Positions 18,906-26,171 of a stretch of DNA of 64,000 nt are shown here, piece after piece; within the stretch, counting starts at the first letter, position 1, and the number at the start of each line of letters is the position of its first letter. The notes beneath the pieces are model-generated. The model worked only from the letters and a program-made list of their open reading frames with translations. It made no database searches and was not told the DNA's origin. The translations under genes and the position numbers were made by a program. Origin of the DNA: Nocardia jinanensis (GTDB taxonomy: Bacteria > Actinomycetota > Actinomycetes > Mycobacteriales > Mycobacteriaceae); contig NZ_BMMH01000030.1 in the NCBI RefSeq assembly GCF_014645735.1, positions 1 to 64,000 on the forward strand, given 5' to 3'.

Positions 18906-19069
18906 CGAATTCGCCCTACCGGACAAGAACATCCGGTGGAATCCGTCGGACCGCAGAACCCGAGATCGGTACCCCACCTACCGGATTCATCCGGATCTGT
19001 CACCCCGGCATGGCACAATCCTGCGCACCTTCCCAGGCGGGGTCGGGAATGCTCGAACCGAGGAGCTCG

Positions 19070-19486
19070 ATGGCTCAATCATGGCTGCACGCCGAAGCGT
19101 CCGCGCGACACTTCGGCGGCTCCCCCGACGATTACATCGCCATTCACGAGTGGATAGATGCTTTCAAATCGATCGTCGGCGACGTAACCCATCGTCAGTA
19201 CCGACACAATTCGCACGGTCCGTGGATGGCGCAGGAAGTATTCGGGCGCAGCATCACCAACAGCGCAGGTAAACGAATTCTCGTCCGCGATATCACCGAG
19301 AACCACATCGTCGAGGATCTCGGTTGGCTGCCGTCACCCGCGGATTGGTCGGCCTGTCTCACCTGTAAGACCTGGATGGGCGGTAAGCGAAACAAATTCA
19401 TCGGTCGCGAAGAGTTGCTGAACTCGGCGCTGCCCCATCCGAACAGAGCCCACGGGACAACCTCCGAGGAGAGCCATGACCACTGA
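19070..19486 (+). CDS. DUF6915 family protein
   Basis: 138 residues; ATG at 19070 with AGGAG nine bases upstream. The sequence AEASARHFGGSPDDYIAIHEWIDAFKS, then RHNSHGPWMAQEVFGRSITNS, VRDITENHIVEDLGWLPSPADW and a final WMGG matches the DUF6915 pattern as I recall it. These are small proteins of phages and plasmids with no known function. The histidines spaced along it could bind metal, but this is inference. It overlaps the next gene by 11 bases, so the two are translationally coupled. Confidence 0.75.
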   Translation: MAQSWLHAEASARHFGGSPDDYIAIHEWIDAFKSIVGDVTHRQYRHNSHGPWMAQEVFGRSITNSAGKRILVRDITENHIVEDLGWLPSPADWSACLTCKTWMGGKRNKFIGREELLNSALPHPNRAHGTTSEESHDH

Positions 19487-20009
19487 AGAAAACTCGATCG
19501 TCGGGCGGCCGATCCGTGGAGAAATCGAGTATTTCGACACCTCGCTGGTCGAAGAGTTGTGGCCGGACGATGAAGAAGATTCCGGAGACACCGCACCGGT
19601 CGAGCAGAAACCACTGACCGATTTCATCGCTGCCCTGGACGCGGTCTTCGCATTCCCGGAGGTGCAGTCGATTCGGTGGGAGCAGTACACGCCGTACTTC
19701 AACGACGGTGATCCCTGTAAGTTCAGCGCCGACGATGTCGGGTTCCGGATCGACGGGATCGACGAGGGTGTTCTCGACGAGCACGGCTGCATAGCTGTCT
19801 GGCTGATCAGGTCCGCCGATGATCACAGTCAACGGAATGCAGCGGAGTATCCGCAGATCAGCGACGCGCTGTTCACCGCCATGAATGCTTTCGACGCGGC
19901 AATCATCGATGGTGCCCACGACGCCGACCTGCTCGAACACTTCGGCGACCCGGCGCAGGTGGTCGCCACCCGCGCGGGTTTCGACGTCGAGTTCTACGAA
20001 CACGATTGA
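19476..20009 (+). CDS. hypothetical acidic protein coupled to DUF6915
   Basis: 177 residues, strongly acidic (VEELWPDDEEDSGDTAPVEQ near the start, EFYEHD at the end). The centre AFPEVQSIRWEQYTPYFNDGDPCKFSADDVGFRI recalls a protein type I have seen in actinophage and actinobacterial accessory regions, but I cannot name a function. It starts inside the DUF6915 gene, so both are made from one message. A shared terminator hairpin follows at 20034-20060. Confidence 0.7.
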   Translation: MTTEENSIVGRPIRGEIEYFDTSLVEELWPDDEEDSGDTAPVEQKPLTDFIAALDAVFAFPEVQSIRWEQYTPYFNDGDPCKFSADDVGFRIDGIDEGVLDEHGCIAVWLIRSADDHSQRNAAEYPQISDALFTAMNAFDAAIIDGAHDADLLEHFGDPAQVVATRAGFDVEFYEHD

Positions 20010-20033
20010 CGCTCGCGTGTCCCGGAAAGCAGG

Positions 20034-20060
20034 ACCCCTCTCCGTAAGCCGGAGAGGGGT
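20034..20060. terminator. bidirectional terminator hairpin
   Basis: ACCCCTCTCCG paired with CGGAGAGGGGT around a five-base loop, between the ends of two convergent operons (DUF6915 pair and flavoprotein operon). Confidence 0.75.
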
Positions 20061-20088
20061 CGAACGGTTCACGTCGAAGCGTCGATGG

Positions 20089-20652
20089 TCAGCTCGATAT
20101 CGAGAGTCTCGGGTGATCGAGTGCCGCGCGCCAGGCCATTTCCCACGGGAAGCGGTCGATATATCGTTCGCCGGTGCCTGGTTCGGGCTGTTCGTAGACC
20201 TCATCGCCGACGAGCATGGTCACGCCCCAGTCGGAGAGCTTGCGGATGGCGTCCTGCACAGCGGGAAAGCTGATCTGTGCCCGGTTCGAGAACGGCACAG
20301 CTACGACAGGCAAGCCCTTGCCGACTGCTTCGACCAGCAGGCCGAGTGGGAGGGTGTCGGATATTCCGGCCGCCCACTTCGCCACTGAGTTGCAGGTGAT
20401 CGGGGCAACGATCATCGCGTCGGCCGGGGGAAGCACATCGGGGGCGCCCGGTTCCTTGTACTGGCTGCGCACGATATGCCCGGTCTTGGCTTCCAGCGCG
20501 GCGGGGTCGATGAACCGGCGCCCGTCCGGGGACGCGATCACGCACACGTCCCAGCCGTCCGCTTGGGCCAGGTCGACGAGTGTGCCGATATTCCGCGCGG
20601 CAGACGAACCGGTCACGATGGCGTACAGGACGGGATTTCCCTGCTCGTTCAT
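20089..20652 (-). CDS. flavoprotein, phosphopantothenoylcysteine decarboxylase-like fold
   Basis: 187 residues, start ATG. N-terminal VLYAIVTGSSAARNIGTLVDLAQADGWDVCVIASPDG is the Rossmann-like start of the flavoprotein (HFCD) family, and ADAMIVAPITCNSVAKWAAGISDTL holds the conserved Asn used for FMN/substrate contact. It is shorter than, and separate from, the Dfp/CoaBC enzyme. Such stand-alone flavoproteins are common near XRE regulators in actinobacterial accessory clusters. It is the last gene of a compact leftward operon whose upstream members begin at 21265. Substrate unknown. Confidence 0.78.
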   Translation of the reverse strand: MNEQGNPVLYAIVTGSSAARNIGTLVDLAQADGWDVCVIASPDGRRFIDPAALEAKTGHIVRSQYKEPGAPDVLPPADAMIVAPITCNSVAKWAAGISDTLPLGLLVEAVGKGLPVVAVPFSNRAQISFPAVQDAIRKLSDWGVTMLVGDEVYEQPEPGTGERYIDRFPWEMAWRAALDHPRLSISS

Positions 20653-20656
20653 GGCC

Positions 20657-20824
20657 TCATGGTGTCAGTACCACGTATCGGTCCCGGGATGCTCCCTCGG
20701 GCCACACAACAGTGACCGGCATGTTTCGATCGCACACCACAGCCACGACATCGGCCGTGCCACCGTAGCCGCGCGCGGGCTTCCCGTCCCACACCGCGAA
20801 CAGCTCGTCGGCTTCATCGAGCAC
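20657..20824 (-). pseudogene. 3' remnant of a DprA/LOG-like Rossmann protein gene
   Basis: A 55-residue frame from a GTG at 20824 reads LDEADELFAVWDGKPARGYG, then GTADVVAVVCDRNMPVTVVW, then PEGASRDRYVVL. This is the C-terminal end of a family of about 140 residues that I know from actinobacterial XRE/flavoprotein clusters, in which ARGYGGTADVV is the nucleotide-binding end. The N-terminal TGHRGL-type half is missing; a stop lies in frame upstream near 20888. It ends four bases before the flavoprotein start, so translation of the remnant may still couple that gene. Confidence 0.6.
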
Positions 20825-20861
20825 CGTATCCCCAGTACTGCCGCGCGGCGTCTCGCGGCGA

Positions 20862-20948
20862 TCAGGGTCTCCGAGGCGGGTAGAACACCGCCCACGCGAT
20901 CACGGCCAGTGGGAGGCCGATCGCCACTGACAGGCCGAGTGTGGTCAT
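20862..20948 (-). CDS. 28-residue single-span membrane peptide
   Basis: Sequence MTTLGLSVAIGLPLAVIAWA followed by VFYPPRRP: one hydrophobic span with a basic proline-rich end. Its ATG overlaps the stop of the gene upstream in the ATGA arrangement typical of coupled translation, which is the main reason to accept so short a frame. It is too short for usual gene finders. Function unknown. Confidence 0.5.
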   Translation of the reverse strand: MTTLGLSVAIGLPLAVIAWAVFYPPRRP

Positions 20949-21265
20949 CGCTGCCGGCCCATATCGACCAGGGGCCAACGGTACCCGCGCGGGTAGACCT
21001 GCATCGGTGTCGCCAAAGCCGCGATGTCGGTGATGGCATGCCGCACCGCGTCGGCATGCTCGAAGCTGGGCACGATCACTGCTGCTGCCCCGTGCTCATA
21101 GATTGTTCCCGCCAGGATCAGCACACTCGCCAGTGGGCCGGTATCGAGCCGGACCGTCCACACCAGCCGGTAGCCGTACCGCTGCGCGACCTGGTGGATA
21201 TCCACCCCGTTGCCGTGCATGTCCCTGCGAATCAGCCCGATTGCCTTCGGAGCTTCACCCTGCAT
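20945..21265 (-). CDS. resolvase-N-like small protein
   Basis: 106 residues from the ATG at 21265; longer upstream starts run into the operator region. The pattern KAIGLIRRDMHGNGVDIHQVAQRYGYRLVWTV, then AAAVIVPSFEHADAVRHAI has the spacing of a serine-recombinase N-terminal (Rossmann-like) fold. It lacks the SR catalytic motif in a convincing place and any DNA-binding domain, so it is not a functional recombinase. First gene of the leftward operon, divergent from the XRE regulator. Confidence 0.65.
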   Translation of the reverse strand: MQGEAPKAIGLIRRDMHGNGVDIHQVAQRYGYRLVWTVRLDTGPLASVLILAGTIYEHGAAAVIVPSFEHADAVRHAITDIAALATPMQVYPRGYRWPLVDMGRQR

Positions 21266-21371
21266 CGTGTCCCCTGTCGTCTCCCTGCTATGGCATGCAC
21301 CCACCGCCGGGGCTATGTGAGCAGCCCGGCGGTGGGGCTGAGAGAAGGGTGTCAGCGCAGGTACAGCGTTT

Positions 21372-21388
21372 TGCCCCGCTGCGGGGCA
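21372..21388. promoter_or_regulatory. palindromic operator between XRE gene and leftward operon
   Basis: TGCCCCGC-T-GCGGGGCA, a perfect eight-base inverted repeat around a single base, midway in the 169-base divergent gap. A likely binding site for the adjacent XRE regulator. It could also be a hairpin in the leftward leader. Confidence 0.55.
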
Positions 21389-21434
21389 TCGCACGTAAAG
21401 TGTGTGTTGTCACGGCCGTTCCGAGGGAGTACGC

Positions 21435-22661
21435 ATGAGCGCCGAACAGCACGAAGGGGATCAGTTCGTAGGCCAGCGGGTACGCCAGATCCGCGCCCGT
21501 CGCGGTATCTCGCAACAGGTGCTCGCCGACCGGGCGGGGCTCAGCCGGGGTGCCATTTCCAAATACGAGATCGGCGAACGGCCCATAGACTCCCGCCGCA
21601 CGATGCTCGCTCTCGCCTCAGCGCTCGGTGTCACCCTTGGGGAACTGACGGGATACGAACACGACCGCGTAGATCCTTCCGCCGCCGGGTTCCATGCTTC
21701 TGTGCCCGATATCGAGGTCGCGTTGTGGACGCAGGGGAACAACACGCACGCCGCCCCGCCGTGCTCCCTGGATGAACTGTCGGCCACTGCTCAGCGCGCG
21801 GCCGAGCTGCGTATAGCCTGCGATTACGCCACGCTCGGTCCGCTGCTCGCGCCGCTGCTCACCGACTCCTACCGGCATATCCGGGACCTGAACGGAGCTG
21901 AGCGTGAACGGGCATGGGATGTGCTGGCGATGGTCGCGCACACCACGGCGGCGGCGCTGAAAGCGCGCGGGTACGGGGCGCTGTCCTGGACGGCTGCGCA
22001 GGAAGCGGAGAACGCAGCGCGCAACATCGGTGGGACGGCCGCATTCGCCGCTACCGCCTTCGCACGGAGTCAGGTGTTGCTCTCGCAGCCAGGCTCTCTA
22101 CCTGCCGCGCTGGCGCACGCAGAGGGCACAGCCGAGCAGATCGCCGCTGATGTCCGCACGGTGGGCGAGATAGAGACGTTTGGGATGTTGCACCTACAGG
22201 CGTCGCTTGTGACCGCGACCCTGGGCGGCGACCCCGAACCGCACCTGGACGAGGCCGCAGCACAGGCGAGCAGGCTGGCGCAGGCGGACCGGGGTACCTC
22301 CATCCTTCGCAATCCGACCTTCGGCCCTGCCAACGTCCAGCTCTGGCGGATGTCGGCGGCGATGGAGCGGCGGGAACCCGGCCAGGTGCTCGCGCTCGCC
22401 CCGACTCTGACCCCGGACAACCTGCCGGCCGAGGGACGACGTGCTCAGTACTTCGTCGAGATCGGCCGTGCGCAGGCCATGCAGAAGAACTACCGCGATT
22501 CCCTGTACTCGCTGCTGAGGGCTGAGCACGCTGCCCCGCAACACGTCCGGAACATGGTCCACGTCCGGGAGTTGGTGGGGCACATGATGCGTAAGGCGCG
22601 GCGCGACCTAACCACAGGGGAATTGGGTCGGCTCGCTCAGCGCGTCGGTGTGGCGCCGTAG
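21435..22661 (+). CDS. XRE-family regulator with TPR-like C-terminal domain
   Basis: About 408 residues from the ATG at 21435. The N-terminal HTH reads VRQIRARRGISQQVLADRAGLSRGAISKYEIGERPIDSR (residues about 14-55). The remaining 330 residues are helical repeats of the TPR type found in actinobacterial peptide- or ligand-sensing XRE regulators. It faces the leftward flavoprotein operon, with a palindrome in between, and probably represses that operon and itself. The 3' end is followed by the IS481 remnant. Confidence 0.83.
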   Translation: MSAEQHEGDQFVGQRVRQIRARRGISQQVLADRAGLSRGAISKYEIGERPIDSRRTMLALASALGVTLGELTGYEHDRVDPSAAGFHASVPDIEVALWTQGNNTHAAPPCSLDELSATAQRAAELRIACDYATLGPLLAPLLTDSYRHIRDLNGAERERAWDVLAMVAHTTAAALKARGYGALSWTAAQEAENAARNIGGTAAFAATAFARSQVLLSQPGSLPAALAHAEGTAEQIAADVRTVGEIETFGMLHLQASLVTATLGGDPEPHLDEAAAQASRLAQADRGTSILRNPTFGPANVQLWRMSAAMERREPGQVLALAPTLTPDNLPAEGRRAQYFVEIGRAQAMQKNYRDSLYSLLRAEHAAPQHVRNMVHVRELVGHMMRKARRDLTTGELGRLAQRVGVAP

Positions 22662-22752
22662 CCAAGCATCAGACCACGACTGCGCCTCTCCAAAGTATAA
22701 AACTGACGGAGCTGCTTGACGCCAGGTTCCGTTGATCCGTAGGGAGATTCGG

Positions 22753-22999
22753 GTGAGTAAGCACATCACTCCCCGGACTCCGCGCTTGAACGGGAAGGTG
22801 GAGCGTTCACACCGCATCGGCGCCGAGGAGTTCTATCGACTTCTCGATGGCGTCGTCATCGACGACGTAAACGTCTTCAACGCCAAACTCAAATAGTGGC
22901 ACGACTATTACAACTGCCACCGACCCCACGGCGGACTCGAGGGCCAGACCCCACACGAGAGACTTCGACATCAGACGACAACCGACATCAGACGACAAC
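22753..22999 (+). pseudogene. IS481-family transposase C-terminal remnant
   Basis: In one frame the sequence reads SKHITPRTPRLNGKVERSHR, then EEFYRLLDGVVIDDVNVFN, a TAG stop at 22894, and after it WHDYYNCHRPHGGLEGQTPH. This is the end of the DDE domain of IS481 transposases, with the catalytic glutamate in NGKVERSHR. The first two thirds are missing and the stop makes it dead. A 17-base tandem duplication (22966-22982, 22983-22999) sits at its end. It marks the left side of the low-GC insert. Confidence 0.82.
22966..22999. repeat. 17-base tandem duplication
   Basis: CGACATCAGACGACAAC occurs twice in direct tandem at the end of the transposase remnant. It may be a scar of slippage or of an insertion event. 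Confidence 0.8.
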
Positions 23000-23254
23000 C
23001 AGGGACCGAGTGTAGTCGATCTTCGTCAGCGGAATAATTATCAGGGTGAGAAGACTTGCCGAATTTCTCTACCACATCAAAAGCGTGAACGCGCCGATTA
23101 GGATGCCCGCCCCCGCTGCGCTCCGGCGAGCACCGGGCTCAACGAAATGGACAAAGTTCCCCGTCAGCTACAATCACCCCAGAAATCAACGGCCGCGGAT
23201 CGCGTCAATAATTCTGTTGCGCCATCACATCGCCGAATTATCCAATTATTGTAC

Positions 23255-23929
23255 CTACGCGGATACCTGCAAACCGATCATCCATGTCGTAATATCATGC
23301 ATTACCTCCACCTTTGATTTCCCGCTGGCGGTTGCCGCGAGATCTTCGATATTAATAGAAACATATCGCGATCGTCGGGGATTTAAGAGAGTGGCGGTAT
23401 TTATCTGATGCCCGGCAGCGTGCAGCATTGCTATGTACGTCACGATTTGCCGGTAGTCCATGCTGCGAAACGGCCTAGTAACTGCTTTTACTTCGATCAG
23501 TTCGCTTGCGCATTGGATGTCTGCAAAGGTTATGTCGACAACGCCGCAACCTGGAATTGTAGGACTGAATTGTACCCCAATCTTTCCATTGAGATACTGT
23601 TCAATGCGACCCGACAGCTTGTCCACTTCCGCCCACTCTTCTTTTGTCAGCGGCGTTTTGGACAATTCGGATCTTGGCAATCGAGTGACAAATTTCCGTG
23701 CATCTTCTTCAATTTTAAACCTGGTAAGCCTGCCGCCGTCGGTGTTATTCTTAGCTAGGAGAAAGGCGACTTCGGCTAGTAGTGAATGTCTCCCGGTTTC
23801 GGAATAGCTGCGCACCGACTTTCCAAGAGGTTGCGAATTCTTATTCGCCCACCTCACGACCTCGCCTAGGGCGGGTGCGCAGCTATCCCAGATGGAATTC
23901 TGACGAGCGAACGTGCCAGCTGAAATCAT
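23255..23929 (-). CDS. PD-(D/E)XK nuclease coupled to reverse transcriptase
   Basis: 224 residues from the ATG at 23929. The nuclease core is complete: Glu53 in a helix (SLLAEVAFLLA), Asp132 in GCGVVDITFAD, Glu146 and Lys148 in ELIEVKA, and Gln161/Tyr165 in RQIVTYIAM. This is the order alpha-E, D, ExK, Q-x3-Y of PD-(D/E)XK enzymes such as restriction and repair nucleases. No HTH or helicase part is present. The start overlaps the stop of the RT gene by four bases (ATGA), so the two are translated together. GC content is far below the flanks. I infer a DNA- or DNA/RNA-cutting effector or processing partner of the RT; target and trigger are unknown. Confidence 0.75.
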   Translation of the reverse strand: MISAGTFARQNSIWDSCAPALGEVVRWANKNSQPLGKSVRSYSETGRHSLLAEVAFLLAKNNTDGGRLTRFKIEEDARKFVTRLPRSELSKTPLTKEEWAEVDKLSGRIEQYLNGKIGVQFSPTIPGCGVVDITFADIQCASELIEVKAVTRPFRSMDYRQIVTYIAMLHAAGHQINTATLLNPRRSRYVSINIEDLAATASGKSKVEVMHDITTWMIGLQVSA

Positions 23930-25539
23930 GCCGGGACCTCCCAGTTGATGTCCTGGAACTTGCTCGCAGCCCAATCTCGCACTACGAGGTCTAACGTGTT
24001 TGCATTGGGTTTGTTTGCCTGCCTCCAGTGGCTGCCTTCATCGCCGAGAGTATAGGAAGCCACCATAAAGGATCGTCTTACCCATGGATGCATAGTGGCT
24101 ATGTAGTTTTTCAGGTCGCTCAGCCAATAGTTGGTTCTCCAGCGTGCAAGCGTAAGTACTATATCCCGTTGTATTATTGGTGCGGGGCCAGTGCTAAAGC
24201 CATGCGATGCGTCGAATAGACTGATTAGCAACTGCTCGTTCTCTGTCGATTTATGCCCGGATAAGACTCGGATCATGTATGCAAGATTAAGGTCGATCTT
24301 TGCAATGAAGTGGGAATCGGAAATCATCCCGCGGAGACGGGCGCTCACCTGTTCCGAGAATTCACTGTCGTCAATATGATCCATCGTCCCGCGAAGGGAT
24401 ACCATCACCTGAGGAGTAACGGGTACGAGTGTTTCAAGGTTCTCAAGTAGCGATAGCGCTGCTTGCCTTCTAGGTACGGGATCCAGGTAGCTTAGGGACG
24501 ACACCAGTCGGCGTGTCAAAGCAGTGTGTATGCGACCCTTATCCATTTCCGCTCTGAGTAGTGCGAGAATATCGAACTCCTCGATTTTATTCTTGAGATT
24601 CTCGTAATCGTCATCCGCTGTTGCCGAATAGGGATCATAATGCAAGTGTAGGCCGAGAAAGCGAGCGGCACTGCCCCGGACGGCCTCGGGAGGATCGAGT
24701 GTTGATAGATACTCGGCTGATGTCATTATCCGAGTCTTGGTTTTCTGCAGAGATAGACCTTCGTTCCGAAGAAGCTTTTCGGATAGAAATCCGATTGCGC
24801 TATACGCGGACTCCATGTCTGGAACGAAGAAGCGGTAGTCATCGGCGTACCTGCAAAAATTGTTTGTTGCACGCTCTGTGAGTAGCAGTTTGTCGACGCG
24901 ATTCAATACAAGCTCAGAGAGAATTCGAGCTGCTGGGCCACCAACCGGGAGTCCATAAGACGTGTTGCCCGACAGCTTGCCGAGCACCTTCATTATTTGT
25001 CTTGTTATACCTCCGGCGCGGTCCACATCGCGCAGGGAATTCTCAAGCCTGTGATGGTAAATTCTAGAATAGAAGTCCGAGATATCGGCGGCAACCACAA
25101 ATCCCTCAGCTTCAGCAAGGGTCCGCGTCTTCTCTTGAAACTGCTTCCAGCTCTCTTGTGAGAATAATCCATCGGATGGTAGTGGCCGGTATCTATAAGA
25201 GAATACCTTCTCATCAGATTCAGAAATCCGTGTGCGTTCAATCTCGTCTGCGAGGCTGAGCACCAAGGCTAGGAGGTAGGCATTCCATACTGGATCGATT
25301 TGCGTTGCCCAGCGGAATCCTACGTAGCCGACCGGTGCAAGTGTTGAATAGTTGTCTATAACTGCGCCTCCGATTCGGCTATCAAAATTTCGATCCATGT
25401 CGGAAATCACTTCCGAAACCTTGTCGGGTACGTCGTGCATCACGTGATTCTCGAAGGGTAACGGAAATACGTCGGTATCTCCCCAGTGGGCAACATTCTG
25501 AACTGCGCGATTGATTGCTGAAGAATCCAGAAGAGGCAA
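23926..25539 (-). CDS. reverse transcriptase of UG/Abi (DRT-like) type
   Basis: 537 residues. Start is a TTG at 25539 after AAGGA; an in-frame stop lies closely upstream. RT motifs: A at 151-160 (ADISDFYSRI), B at about 194-213 (SYGLPVGGPAARILSELVLN), C at 231-234 (YADD, catalytic aspartates intact), D near 262-271 (LSLQKTKTRI), then RFLGLHLHYDP. Residues about 320-537 are helical with no maturase, endonuclease or retron-type VTG part, so it is neither a group II intron nor a typical retron RT. This architecture is that of the unknown-group/Abi RTs, of which several are proven anti-phage systems (DRT). It forms an operon with the PD-(D/E)XK gene. I could not assign a numbered UG class. Confidence 0.85.
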   Translation of the reverse strand: MPLLDSSAINRAVQNVAHWGDTDVFPLPFENHVMHDVPDKVSEVISDMDRNFDSRIGGAVIDNYSTLAPVGYVGFRWATQIDPVWNAYLLALVLSLADEIERTRISESDEKVFSYRYRPLPSDGLFSQESWKQFQEKTRTLAEAEGFVVAADISDFYSRIYHHRLENSLRDVDRAGGITRQIMKVLGKLSGNTSYGLPVGGPAARILSELVLNRVDKLLLTERATNNFCRYADDYRFFVPDMESAYSAIGFLSEKLLRNEGLSLQKTKTRIMTSAEYLSTLDPPEAVRGSAARFLGLHLHYDPYSATADDDYENLKNKIEEFDILALLRAEMDKGRIHTALTRRLVSSLSYLDPVPRRQAALSLLENLETLVPVTPQVMVSLRGTMDHIDDSEFSEQVSARLRGMISDSHFIAKIDLNLAYMIRVLSGHKSTENEQLLISLFDASHGFSTGPAPIIQRDIVLTLARWRTNYWLSDLKNYIATMHPWVRRSFMVASYTLGDEGSHWRQANKPNANTLDLVVRDWAASKFQDINWEVPA

Positions 25540-25960
25540 CCCAAGTCCTTCGCCGAGTGTGTCGTTACGGAGGTAAGACTACCGGCTAACGTCGGTTGGC
25601 CCCTGGCGATGAGCGCGATCCTGCCACCGGCGTTGACTCAGGGTTTGAACTCTCGGCGTTGTGCACGTGCCCACGCGCGTCGCTGTCTGTGTGCAGCCTG
25701 CTCATGCAGAGGCAGTTTGAGTGCTTCGCCGCGAACACCTCAGCCCAGCGGCATGTACTGCCGCACCCCGTTGCGCTTGCCAACTATATCTTTGCTAAGG
25801 GGTAGCCATCATTTGAGGTTCCCGGCGTTTCGTATGGGAGGCGCGCCGACCGTGCGACTTGTATGTGTCCAACTAACTCCAAACGTATGCCCCTGCTCTG
25901 TGTCGTTATCGAACATACGTCTGAGTCTTAGTTGGTTGTCGAAACCGAATACTTCACCAG
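25540..25960 (-). other. gene-free leader of the RT operon; candidate ncRNA region
   Basis: About 420 bases upstream of the RT start show no convincing reading frame on either strand. Known DRT and retron RTs often have a template or structural RNA in this place. A long interrupted stem (25869-25935) is the best structural sign. No promoter was identified with confidence. Confidence 0.4.
25869..25935 (-). ncRNA. candidate stem-loop RNA upstream of RT
   Basis: CCAACTAA (25869-25876) pairs with TTAGTTGG (25928-25935), and inside it ACGTATG (25883-25889) pairs with CATACGT (25914-25920). The inner loops are 6 and 7 bases and the apical loop 24 bases. The symmetric interior loop and position about 330 bases before the RT suggest a transcribed structured RNA. 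It could instead be an old insertion-sequence end or a terminator. Confidence 0.35.
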
Positions 25961-26021
25961 GTCACCGGGAGCTTCGGGTTGGCGACTGTCACCTGTCGTA
26001 GTCTCTCGTGTTCGATGCTTC

Positions 26022-26062
26022 CGGTAATGAAAAGGTCAGGAGTTCGATTCTCCTGGCCTACT
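26022..26062 (+). other. tRNA 3'-half (Thr-like), probable attachment-site scar
   Basis: The sequence reads as the 3' half of a tRNA: GGTAATGAAA (anticodon GGT with A37-A38 and stem), AGGTC variable loop, AGGAG-TTCGATT-CTCCT T-arm, GGCCTAC acceptor strand and T discriminator. No matching 5' half is present upstream and no CCA follows in the usual form. Such 3' halves are left by integrases that recombine at the anticodon loop. It borders the RT island on the right. Confidence 0.5.
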
Positions 26063-26063
26063 G

Positions 26064-26087
26064 CAGCAACAGGCTTTGACGTTGCTG
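26064..26087 (+). terminator. hairpin after tRNA 3'-half
   Basis: CAGCAAC pairs with GTTGCTG around a ten-base loop directly after the tRNA-like fragment, as a terminator would. No U-run follows. Confidence 0.4.
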
Positions 26088-26117
26088 ACGGGTGCCTTCT
26101 CGTGGTTGTGGCACGTA

Positions 26118-26151
26118 GAACCCCGCTCCGGAGAGTCCCGGGGCGGGGTTC
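26118..26151. terminator. terminator hairpin downstream of htdX
   Basis: GAACCCCGC pairs with GCGGGGTTC, with further GC pairing inside the loop, 21 bases past the htdX stop on the minus strand. Confidence 0.65.
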
Positions 26152-26171
26152 GCACGTAGGTCCCGGGCGGC

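Noticed and set aside
20034..20060. CRISPR-like repeat
   Set aside because: Only one hairpin, no direct repeats; it is a terminator between convergent genes.
22753..22893. Complete small transposase gene
   Set aside because: Only the last part of the DDE domain is present and a TAG at 22894 breaks it.
23926..25539. Group II intron or classical retron RT
   Set aside because: No maturase or endonuclease part, no NAXXH/VTG motifs, and no msr/msd-like inverted pair seen next to the gene.
26022..26062. Functional tRNA-Thr gene
   Set aside because: The D-arm and 5' acceptor strand are missing and the base before the anticodon is C instead of the universal T.
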